A stretch of 64,000 nt of DNA from Torymus aiolomorphi. Lineage: Eukaryota > Arthropoda > Insecta > Hymenoptera > Torymidae. Location of the stretch: positions 13,398,601 through 13,462,600 of the forward strand of contig CM070877.1 in NCBI GenBank assembly GCA_036365515.1. Direction: 5' to 3'. Below are positions 54,286-64,000 of this stretch, piece after piece (position 1 is the stretch's first letter; each line of letters begins with the position of its first letter). Position numbers and translations under genes: made by a program. The notes beneath the pieces are model-generated. The model made no database searches and was not told where the DNA came from. It was given only the letters and a program-made list of their open reading frames with translations.

Positions 54286-55345
54286 CGTTCGAAAGAGAAT
54301 TAAAATACCTATATTTTCTAAAAAAAAAAGTTTCTAGCTATCGCGGTTCTTTTGTTATTAACAAAAACGTGTTTTTTTTTAGAAGCTTATAACTCCTAAA
54401 CTTAACGGTCAATTTTTTTTGAGAAAAATCGTGATAATACAGAATATAAATAGCTATAATCTATTAAAATTTGAATACATTCTGTAGGCTAGATTTTGAG
54501 TAAAAAATTGAAAAATGAAAAAAATCAGTTTTGTATGTCCAACGATTACAAGAGTAAAATTGACTTAATGGCTTCAAAATTCCTTTTAGAGGTAGATTTT
54601 TTATAGTTCTCGGTCGAGTTCTTTGGGCAAAATGATTGGTCCATAAATTTCAGAGATATTTGAGGTTAAAAATTTTTTGACATTTTTTTAAAATCGTAAT
54701 TTTTAAAATCGTAATAACGGCATTCGAAAGAGAATTAAAATACCTATATTTTATGCGTTTTTGAACCTAAAAAGCAAGGCTAAATTCATTTTCGCGATTT
54801 TACATAATTTTAGAGCAGAGGGAGAGAATGAATTTCTTTACACGATAGGTAAAAAAAGTCAGTTTTTAGAACATATTTTTATGTAGGAAAACGCAGAAAA
54901 TCATTCATGTGTTACAAAAAATAATTTAATCTCTAATTTAAAAAAGATTTATATTTTATTTTTAAAAAACGCGCAGTGATATCTACCGCTAGGTTGTGTG
55001 GAATGAGGAAACGTCATTGAGTAGGTATTCGATGATTTTTTTTAATTTTTAAAAACCAACCAACAAAATGAATTAAAATGTTTAAAAATTATATCTATTA
55101 TAATTATGAATTATGCATTATGAATGCATTATATTCTGCATTATTATAATTTATTTGTGAGTTATGAACTTTTTTAAAAAAACACGTTTTTGTTAATAAC
55201 AAAAGAACAATGATAGCTATAATTTTTTTTTTTTTTAAATATGAATTATGAAATATAAAAAAAACACGTTTTTGTTAATAACAAAACAACCGTGATAGCT
55301 ATTTGTTTTATTATAAAATATAGATATTTTACTTCTATTTCTAAT
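54286..55345. repeat. Inverted-repeat element with duplicated right end
   Basis: The left arm at 54336-54380 (AGCTATCGCGGTTCTTTTGT then TATTAACAAAAACGTG) is inverted at 55176-55220 and again at 55257-55302. Outer pairing continues (54290-54330 with 55303-55345). A direct repeat of CGAAAGAGAATTAAAATACC occurs at 54290 and 54724. Non-coding, AT-rich. It looks like a foldback transposon whose right end was duplicated. Confidence 0.6.
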
Positions 55346-55689
55346 GATAACTTTATTTATCAGCTCAAAATTTATATAAATTTGATATAAATAAATAATA
55401 AATAAATAAATAAATTTAAAAATTAACAATTTGTAATATTCATAAATGAATTTAATTATAATTATGCAATAAATTTTTTAAAAAATTATAAATTTTGTTA
55501 TAAAAATTAATTAAAGGAATCAACAAATTACGGTTGAGGAAGCTACGTGCCAATGAATTGGCAGCGGTTTTAATATATAAACAAAAGAGCGAGCCGTATT
55601 TCACTTGGAATTTCGACGGTTTTAGAATATTTCATGTCAGCTTATACGTCCTCGGAATGTTGCATGATATTTCTCACATGTTTCAACTA

Positions 55690-56220
55690 CTTCAAGGAGC
55701 GAACCCAATTAAAATGAAATACGACCGCCGAGATGCATCGCGCTCGGTCTTACGCGCGCGTACCGCCGCCGAAATTAAGTCCCTAAAGTCACTCTCTCGA
55801 CTAAATTCGCGCCTCGCGCGTCTGATTAAATTTTTACGACGAAATATTAAATCCCGCTTTTCACAATGAATAATATTCGACACAAAATTAACTGTATATA
55901 TTGACGATTATAAGATTTATTAACGCGCAATATGACACGATAAATCGGACACGCGGCTATTTATTTCTTAATTGCGATAATTAAATATCACGTACTGTTT
56001 ATCCGCTCTGGATCATTTGCGGATTATGCGTAGTACGCGCTCCGGCGTATCAAAAACTTGGCGCGTGATTTTCATGCAAAGCCGCTAATGCGCGTATTGT
56101 CAAACATCGAGAGAGCTCATAACGGCGAAAGCACAACATTGCAAGAGGGATAAATCTTGCGCGTCTCTTTCGCGCGCAGTTGATTATATATGCGCGCATG
56201 TGCAAACTCTCTCTGTTGGT
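55690..56220. other. CpG-rich patch
   Basis: CpG-rich core around 55720-55830 and 56030-56200 with GCGCGCG runs. Flanking skew is weaker than elsewhere. No exon or RNA gene found. Confidence 0.35.
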
Positions 56221-56539
56221 TATTGAAAAAAGGCTTTGACAGCTGGGAATATTTTTGAATAATCATAGGATCTTTGCGCGTTTATTCTCGTGAATATACA
56301 TTTTCCCCCGGCGATGAAAGGAATTTTTATTAACTCGTATTTAAATTTGAAGATGTACTTCAGAGCCATGAAATTTTTAAATCGACGGAAAATAGTGCTT
56401 CTAGTTCGAGACAAAACCTTTTACTATTTTTCTTTTTTTTCATCATAAATACTGCGTATGAAATCTGGTGTTAATATTATTTATTTAAACCTGAGAACGA
56501 GTACCGGACAGCCGAAAAATACGTTATGTACAGACATTA

Positions 56540-57350
56540 TCACGAATCGTCAAAATACACACCACAAAAAAGGGTTTCAAACTCCCGCAAAATATCCCAT
56601 CTCGAAAACATCGATATCAAAAATTCACGTTTCGCGCGCGATATAGCTCTCGGATATTTTAACACGCAGCTGCCGGTCGCTTGCATATCGTATCCTCCGC
56701 TTTCATTTTTACGATGTACTCTATCGCGCGCGCGCATATCCTCCCTAAGTCGACGTGTAATACTCTCGCGGACGATATTTCGAATATAAATTTTTGACCC
56801 TTGGCATGCGCGAGAACTCGGAGAAAAAAGGTATAAAGCGCGTGAGAATAAAATGAAATTCGTCGCCGTCGCGACTCGTCGTCGTCGTTGCCTTTTATTA
56901 CGCCGGAAAGGCGCAGTTGATTTTTACTCTTCTCGCGAGCGCTCGGCGAAAACTGATTTCCCTCCGTCGAATCGTGTAGATTCCGCGACGATCATCTGCA
57001 GATTTTTCCGCCCTTGTGTATGTGTACGCTTGTGTAACGAGATGTTACGTAGAAACTGGAGGAGGTCGCGTGTTTGTTTGGACTCGTGTTTGGATTTTAA
57101 TATGCACGATCGGCTGATTGGCTGGGGCGGCGCGTGTGTTTGCGTTTCCGGTCGGCGCGCACGTGCGTGCATGTGCTTTTTCATTACTTTGATTTCCGAG
57201 GAGGTTTTGATTTTTATGTTTTTTTAGGCGTTTGTATTTATTTGCTTTGGCTGGGAAATGAGTTTGAGGTACTTTATTGCTCGCGATGCGATTCGCAGAT
57301 TTATTCAACTATGAGGAGCCGTTCAGGATTTTGATCATAAAGGTTTTTCT
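56540..57350. other. GC-rich island with skew switch
   Basis: C/A-rich at 56540-56610, CpG core with GTCGTCGTCGTTG near 56879, G/T-rich at 57060-57340. Open frames on both strands lack motifs. Confidence 0.5.
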
Positions 57351-57699
57351 TAATTAAAGGTCAGGTGAAGTCAGTTGTGTGAATAAAAAATGTACTTTTG
57401 AGTGATACTAGATAGAAATTTTATCGAATTACTATGACAATATTCAATTAAACGTTATCTTTTCATAAAATATGTAGATATTTTCGAAGTATTTCATTAC
57501 AATACATGTGTGAATAATGCCAAAGCTTAGGAAACTATTGTGATTTGTTAAAATGTTCTGTCTGACCTTATTCGAAACGTGTCTACAAATGATTACTTTA
57601 AAAAAAAATACCTTTTTTGTAATTACGCGCATATAGAAACTTATCACAATGACAACAAACATCAGTAATTGGCCTTAAAGAAATTGTTTTATCATCCTA

Positions 57700-58660
57700 A
57701 ATGCCTATTCAATCTTCCACAATACCTCTAATACGTTCCAGTTCTGAATAAAATGCCACATTCTAGCTTTGCGAAAATACGCTTTGCAGTTATGTATTCC
57801 GTATATACCATTCCTAATTAAATATTTATTCGCAAAAAATCGTAATACTGTTCGACTCCACTAATCGTCGACCTATAGACAACCCACTTTTGGAAGCCAA
57901 ACTAAACTGTGCTACTCTTCGATACGATATCATTAACCCGTTCATCCGGAATTCCGCTTTTAAAGCCACTCCCAACCTTATCATCCTTCCCCCTATTCTT
58001 TTATTTCCCCACGCATCCACTGCGCCACAAATCTTTTTTTCATTACCTACGCGAGTGAATTTCCATTACCCTCACTAACCAACCCCAAAAAAACCCTCTC
58101 GCGCGCATCTCATACTCACGAGTCACAATCGTCGAGCAGCAGCAGTAGCAACTTCACTCGGTCGCATTTCACTACCATCGCACAAAGGCTGCGCGCTCCG
58201 GACCTAAATTCTCGCTCGCTTGTGAGCGCACACACTCGACCGGTCGCGTATAATTTCTCTCCCTCCATTATATGCGAGAGCGTCGCTCTCATATCGAGAC
58301 GAACTTCGCCGATAAAAATTTCGCCGACGCGCGTGAACTTCGCTATCGACGCCTTGCCGCGTAAAACTTTCAGATCGCGGGAGGAAAGAAAATGGGGTGA
58401 AAAATGTGCGCTGCGCGAAGTTATAGCTCTTTTCTCTCGCGGTGGTGGTCGTGATAAGGAGTTGGCAGCGAATTTGAGATAGACTGTGATTGGCTGTAGG
58501 CCATTTTTTCGAGTTTTCGTAATGCGTCGGGGTTTCAGGATGATTGCCCAGGTGGAGGGGAATTTTAATAAGGACGTGTCTATTTGGGCAGGAGATGTAT
58601 TGCAGTGGTTGTGTAATAAAGTGACCTAATAAAGGGAGAGAGGAGAGGTTGAGTCAGTGA
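57700..58660. other. GC-rich island with skew switch
   Basis: Hand count: 57961-58080 has 45 C and 8 G; 58501-58620 has 38 G and 14 C. The core contains CAGCAGCAGCAG-like repeats near 58136 and dense CpG. Confidence 0.6.
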
Positions 58661-59239
58661 AGTTCGAGAGGTACGTGATTTTGAAACGAATTGCAATTTG
58701 TTCGACTAATGATGAAGTATCGAAAGAGGTAATTTATTTTTAAAATCATTATGGGTGTAGTATATACTTGATATGGGAGTTGTTTCAAAGCGTGTACTGA
58801 TTTATATTAGCGAACGGTAACTTTTTTATTCCATTATGAAACATCATCAGGCTTTTAACGACTCACGTTACATAATTTTGAAAACGTGTATAGCTAAATT
58901 ACATTACCCGCTTGAAGCTATATTAAATTGAAGGAAATAGCCCCAAGGCATGGCGAAAATATTGATATACTTTATATATTGACTCGATGGAATATTTTGG
59001 AAATATTTATTTTATCGAAATTAATCTTTTGAAAATTCTCAGATAAACAATAAGATAAAATATATTTTATATGAAATAGCTGCATCTGGATTTCGGAGCC
59101 AACAGTATTTCACGTTTCCTCGCCGACATCTCAGCTCAGAGATCTCAGCCTTTTTTTTTCGCGACACTTTTTGGCGACTATAGCGAATAGAAAAATTTCA
59201 AGGTAAGATAGACAGCGAGAAACCTATTTTCTAAATATG

Positions 59240-59640
59240 AAAGTTCCGGATACACACGCCAACGGTACCAACCCTCCGCGCCTCGAAATCCCATACATAC
59301 CGTTATCCTCACACACCTCATTCGAACCTCCCCCAAAACTTTCGCGCGTCTCCAGCCATTACAAACAACATCCTTTGCGGCAGCGTGCCAAACCTACTTC
59401 TTCGTCGTCGTCGCCTCGCGATATCGAGCGTGCATGCATGCACTGTTCGACTTGTTACCGGAAATCAGCCGCGAAAGCCCTCCGCGCTCACCGTTAGTTT
59501 CGGTTTTTAAGGGATTTCGGGCCGTCGTGGCTTGAGTTACATTGTAGTGGCGGAGATGGTAAAGTAATTCGAGAGAAATTGGTGAATTTCGATTTGGAAG
59601 TTGTAGTTGTTGAGAGGTAAAAGCGGTTGAAATTGTTAAA
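59240..59640. other. Short GC-rich island with skew switch
   Basis: C-rich at 59255-59400, TCGTCGTCGTCG at about 59402, G/T-rich at 59500-59640. Confidence 0.5.
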
Positions 59641-60239
59641 GAGTTTAGGTTTTTTTTTTATTAATCTTTTTCCTTAAATTTATTTATTTATAAAACAACG
59701 TTAAATTATTCTATCATTGATAATATCATTCTAAATTAATGTTATTTTGAAATACTAAGCGATGTGTACAGTGAAAGTTAATGTTGCGATCAAATATCAT
59801 ATTTTATTTAATATTGTTACAATGTACGATGACAAATTTAACGTACTGCATTTTCCAGCCATTATTCTGTTATTTATACTTTCAACTCATAACCATTGAT
59901 TTAATTAATAAAACCTTTGATATTCACCCACGTAAAAAAAAATTTGTTGGCCATATATTGCCCACAGTGTTGGACAAGTATGGGCAATATATGGGCCATT
60001 GCAAGCCATATTAGAGCAATATATGGGAGATACTCGGCCCCGGCGCCTGAGCCGAATTCGAGCTGGAATCGGGGGCATGGTATTCCCACCAGTATCCCAT
60101 ATAGTTCCCATATTAGTTCCATATTTTTAATTTCATGAGAACCATTAACAAAAAAAAAAAACGAAAAATAAATAAATAAGCGTAAAAAACAATCCTGTTG
60201 CGCATGTACTGTGACTGTAAAATTATTATAAAAAAAAAA

Positions 60240-60312
60240 AAAAAAAATCTTTGAGTGGATTCGAACCTCGAACCTTTAGACTTGCTCGCTACCGACTGAG
60301 CTATTTAGTTAT
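60240..60312 (-). ncRNA. tRNA-like pseudo-module, left arm
   Basis: On the minus strand: A-box-like TAGCTCAGTCGG (plus 60303-60292) and B-box-like GGTTCGAATCC (60267-60257), followed by a long T run that would serve as a Pol III terminator. The acceptor stem does not pair, and 8 bases of the anticodon region present in the right copy are missing, so it is not a working tRNA gene. Confidence 0.55.
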
Positions 60313-60412
60313 GTTTATAGCAAAGGATCAAATGAAGGTTAATACTTGAACGACATCATCATTCGTTTCAGATTACAACATAGATAATCTCCATTTGATC
60401 CTTTGATATAAA

Positions 60413-60500
60413 CATAACTAAATAGCTCAGTCGGTAGCGAGCAAGTCTAGTAATTGAAAGGTTCGAGGTTCGAATCCACTTAAAGAATTTTTTTTTTTTT
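60413..60500 (+). ncRNA. tRNA-like pseudo-module, right arm
   Basis: TAGCTCAGTCGG at 60424-60435 and GGTTCGAATCC at 60468-60478, matching Pol III A- and B-box consensus with tRNA-like spacing. A T run begins about 10 bases later. The D-arm looks tRNA-like (AGCTCAGTCGGTAGCGAGC), but the acceptor stem does not pair. It may be a tRNA-derived SINE head. Confidence 0.6.
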
Positions 60501-61098
60501 ATATATTTTACAGTCCCACTACATGCACAATAGGATTGTTTTTTACGCTTCTTTACTTATTTATGTTGTTTTTTTTTGTTAATGGTTCTCATGAAAATAA
60601 ATATGGGACTAATATTGCAACTATATGGGAACTATATGGGATACTGGTGGGAATACTATGGCCCGATTCCAGCCCGAATTCGGCTCAGGCGCCGGGGCCG
60701 AGTATCTTCCATATATTGCTCTAATGTGGCTTGCAATGGCCCATATATTGCCCATACTTGTCCAACACTGTGGGCAATGTATGGCCCACAATTTTTTTTT
60801 TGCGCGGGCATGTACGTTATACTAACCATATTATTTTATTTAACACAAAAAAATCCGCCAAACAAGGGCACTCAAAGATCAAAATACCAGATACCCATAT
60901 TATCCCTTAAAAAATCTCACATTTGTTACTCTTTAATACATCCCACATTTTCCAAATTTAATCATTTCGATCTTTGGACACATCAGTCTCAACCCTAACG
61001 AAATTTCCACCACGTTTCACCTACGCATTTCCATAAAAATTCGTCACTTGGAAAGAACAAAACCACCCGACTTTATCTAATCCAGTCAACAATCACCG

Positions 61099-61299
61099 TT
61101 AAGGTGATGCGATACCCACGCTATTACTCAAAATTAGGTTCCCGTTTTTCTCATTCAATTTTTAATTTTAAGGAAAAAACTCTTTGATACGTTCTAGATC
61201 TTTATGAAACTCAAAGAGTTTTTTTCAAAAAGTTTAAAATTGAAGGAGAAAAACGGGAATCCAGAATTGAGTAATAGCGTGGGTATCACATCACCTTAA
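61099..61299. mobile_element. 201-bp TTAA-flanked palindromic MITE
   Basis: It begins TTAAGGTGATGCGATACCCA, and its complement ends the element in ...CATCACCTTAA. The arms pair almost throughout (TTACTCAA / TTGAGTAA, CCCGTTTTTCTC / GAGAAAAACGGG, AACTCTTTGA / TCAAAGAGTT), so the RNA or single strand would form one long hairpin. Confidence 0.85.
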
Positions 61300-61349
61300 A
61301 CAAATACCTAAGACGTATCACACTCCTAGCACACATGCCCCGACTTTAT

Positions 61350-61764
61350 CTAATTCCTTCGCACTGTCTGGCTGGTAATCAGACGGCGCGCAGACAGCGC
61401 AACCTTGCGCGTAAAAAATCCCCACCGGCGAAGCCACTTAGCTCCGGCTAACTTTTCAGCACGACCGCATTAGCCACGCGCACGACGCTTTCTTGAACAA
61501 ATTATCCGGATCAGCCTCACCCTCGCTCTATCTGTCGCTGCGATTTTCCACTTGCAAAAATAAATAACCCGACGGCTAGGGCTACCCTCTCTCTCCCTCT
61601 CGTGATTGAGATAAGGGATCGGCTCGGGGAGAATGCGTTATCTGATTGGATATCGACCCTTTCCGGGGCAAGGTCGGGGGATAGTGACATTTTTCTCCGT
61701 CTCGCTCTCGCTCGCCCGCGTCACGACGTCTTGCTCCTCCGGGGATAGGAGGACTCTTTCTCAG

Positions 61765-61832
<68 letters not shown>

Positions 61833-62250
61833 TTATTTCACAGCCCAGTTTTAGTTTGAAAAAAGTAGAATGTGTGTGTGTGTGTTTTTGTATGTATGAG
61901 CGATATTCGTACGTGCTGGAGATAGGGACGGCGTTTTTGTGTGCGGGAGGGATATCTTGGGAGAAGAGAGAGATTTAATTCCACTGTTATTGGCCGTGGC
62001 GATCGCGATAGAGCTGATTTAGGATATCGCCGGGCCGATATCGCGTTCTGCATTTTTCGTTTAATTGTGCGGCTAGAGCTGCTGGTGCTGTCTGCGATTT
62101 ATGGGCGTGATGTTTTCGTGATGCTAATGGTGAGAGAGGGAACGCAGATAAACTTGGATGTATATACGTGTCGCTGTTGAGTAAACAGTCTGTAGACGTA
62201 GGCGAAAAATATTGAAAAAATTGTAGGATGGAAGGCATGTATGTGTTTAA
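61350..62250. other. GC-rich island with long CT microsatellite
   Basis: C-rich at 61320-61560, a CT tract at about 61765-61828 with one TTT interruption, a short TG run near 61871, and G-rich at 61915-62140. Open frames here are read through the microsatellite or the skew. Confidence 0.55.
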
Positions 62251-62299
62251 TGGAATATTTTGTCGAGTAGAATAAAGTCAATGAAAATACAAAGATACT

Positions 62300-62440
62300 A
62301 TAGAATATACTCTCTAAATTCGAATAAGCCAATGTTCACTTATTCGAGTATAGATATAGTCGTGCACTTATTGCAATAAGTAGAATAATATTCACTTGTT
62401 TGAAGTGATTTTCACTTATTCGAATTTAGAGAATATACGA
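62300..62440. repeat. Small palindromic element
   Basis: CTCTAAATTCGAATAAG near 62312 is matched in reverse by CTTATTCGAATTTAGAG near 62415, with further TTCACTTATTCG copies between. About 140 bp, non-coding, resembling a short MITE. Confidence 0.6.
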
Positions 62441-62499
62441 TAGAATTTTTATATGATTTTAATAAATATCTTGTAATAACTTTAAAATAAATACCCAGA

Positions 62500-63200
62500 A
62501 TATCTCTTTGTAAAATTCATTCACTCATATATACCACAAATTTACTGCCTTCTATTCGTGCTATTTCCTAAATCTCTATTCACCCGAGAACCGCGCTATT
62601 TCACACGCACGCAGCGTTCCCGCGAAAATCCCTTCCCCTTTAAACTCTGAAAAATGACCGTTTCCACCACAGAAATCAGTGAAATATCCGCGCGATTGCT
62701 CGCTCGGCGAAATAAAGTTTCGCCCTCCTCTCCGGGAAAGAATCCCCGCCGCGAAAAGGCGCCCACGAGAGAGAGAGTTACGATCTTGGCCTTTAATCCT
62801 GGCTGGCGTTCTGGCCAATCAAAATTTTGTTCAACCCTCTCGCGGAAAAAACTGACCCTCTAACCCCGTTAAGCACAATGGATGGAGTTGCGAGCGCGAG
62901 ATGTTCTTATATCAATCAGTTGAGAGGACGGTCGGCTGATTCATGCGCGATGTTTCTACTTTGGCTCATGAATATATAGAGGGGTTTTTTTCCGATGGAA
63001 TCAGCAGTTTTTGTTTGGAGGCCAGAGGGTCTGTGTTTGGTTCGGGGGTTGTTGTTATTTGTGTGCTCTGACGTGGAAGAATTATTGTGCTGCCACAATT
63101 ACACATATTAACTGGTTGACGTTGTGTGGAGGATTTGGTCGACTTTTGGTTTGCGGTTTTTTTGTTGAAATATTCGTTGCTTTGTTTCGAACAGTTTGTA
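62500..63200. other. GC-rich island with skew switch
   Basis: C-rich at 62530-62660, CpG core, G/T-rich at 62880-63190. No coding exon recognised. Confidence 0.5.
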
Positions 63201-63359
63201 GTAAAAAACAACAATAAAAACAAAATTGCATCTCAAAAGTATAGTGTTATTAGAGACCCAAGTGTATTTAATTCAGAAAAGATTTAAAAAGTCGTTTGTT
63301 GAAAATAACCGTGTCCACTGAGAGTCTCTCCATTTATTTAGATCTGCAGCACAACTGCA

Positions 63360-63900
63360 TTAGCATTTTATTGCACTTCCTCACCTCGCGTAACACTATT
63401 AATTTCCCTCTAAATTAACGCCACGTTCCCTCTTCCAAACATACACATATAACAATTTCAAGCCCTTTCGACCAAACCACATTTCCCTGCGCGCTCGAAC
63501 AAAACAAAACGAGCGGGACACCCGTATATTCGGTGCCACTTATCACGGTTATTAACTACATTCCGTGGCGGCGAGAAAGAGTTAAGGTCACCCACACGCG
63601 CGTTATTTAAAAGACTTTTTTCCCCATTTCGCCGGGCGGCGATGCATGCGCGAAAATCCGGATTAGCATATCCATTATTGTCGGTGTGCTTTTTTTCTCG
63701 CGGCCAGGCGCATCGACAAGATTATTTACGGGCACACACTGGCTTTTTTTCGGACACACAGGGGTGAGGAAGAAAAATGTGATTTATAATTGGGAATTCT
63801 GGGCGGGGAAGTGGGTTATGATGAGCCGCGCGGAGGTGCAATGCTGTCGTCTCGCGTTATTTATTTATGTATTGTACTGTGTCGGTGCGAGATAGTTATA
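63360..63900. other. GC-rich island with skew switch at the window edge
   Basis: C/A-rich at 63360-63500, CpG core 63480-63720, G/T-rich at 63760-63900. Nothing gene-like. Confidence 0.5.
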
Positions 63901-64000
63901 TAGTGTTCGAAATCGATTATTATCTACTTTTTCAAATGATTTATTTTTGTAATTATTCACTTTACTTTTATTGCGCTAAGCGAGCGCACTTTAATGAGCA

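Larger units (their letters stand above)
59927..60808. mobile_element. 882-bp foldback element with paired tRNA-like modules
   Basis: Almost the whole element is an inverted repeat: the left arm starts CCCACGTAAAAAAA and the right arm ends with its near complement. The arms share GGCGCC-containing and TATGGG-repeat segments (around 60035-60110 and 60605-60700). The arms meet around a ~50-base loop (about 60340-60390). Each arm carries, next to the centre, a tRNA-like promoter pair reading outward. No open frame of substance and no transposase. Confidence 0.8.

Noticed and set aside
60413..60500. Genuine tRNA gene in the right arm of the foldback
   Set aside because: A- and B-boxes are good, but the acceptor stem does not pair and the module is part of a repeated mobile element.

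Overview
The window is insect-type nuclear DNA: short GT-AG exons separated by kilobase-long AT-rich introns, CpG- and GAGA-rich islands, many small inverted-repeat transposons and one degenerate non-LTR retrotransposon. A hymenopteran is plausible, but the order is a guess from general genome texture.

Only one host gene can be supported: an arthropod SK-type (KCNN) small-conductance Ca2+-activated K+ channel on the minus strand. Four exons join without any phase conflict: 31416-31030 (Gly-rich N-terminal linker plus S1), 23941-23846 (S2), 15623-15202 (S3 to S5) and 13805-13670 (pore helix, selectivity filter, start of S6). A fifth, GC-rich block at 49165-48881 is the likely N-terminal exon. 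In its main frame it is interrupted by one TGA just before a phase-matched donor, and a second donor 5 bases upstream is phase-matched in another frame. The rest of S6 and the calmodulin-binding C-terminus are not in the window, so the gene continues past position 1.

By region: 1-13669 is one incomplete SK intron. It holds a dead plus-strand non-LTR retrotransposon (about 6844-12185), itself interrupted by TTAA-flanked inverted-repeat elements, followed by a nested palindrome at 12280-13285. 13.7-31.4 kb carries the channel core exons, with MITE-like elements at 23.07-23.63 and 25.77-26.59 kb. 31.4-48.9 kb is one 17.5 kb intron, empty of recognisable genes apart from a small MITE at 41.84-42.04 kb. 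49.2-64 kb is 5' flank or 5' non-coding intron. It holds a long TG microsatellite, a 54-55.3 kb inverted-repeat element, an 882-bp foldback with two outward-facing tRNA-like modules (59.93-60.81 kb), a 201-bp TTAA element and a small palindrome.

The most striking unexplained structure is compositional. About two dozen GC-rich islands recur every 1-6 kb. In nearly every one the plus strand changes from C/A-rich on the left to G/T-rich on the right. The change always runs in the same direction and is independent of SK transcription, as expected of divergent promoters or replication-initiation sites rather than of coding sequence. It also explains why so many long but meaningless open frames appear in these islands.
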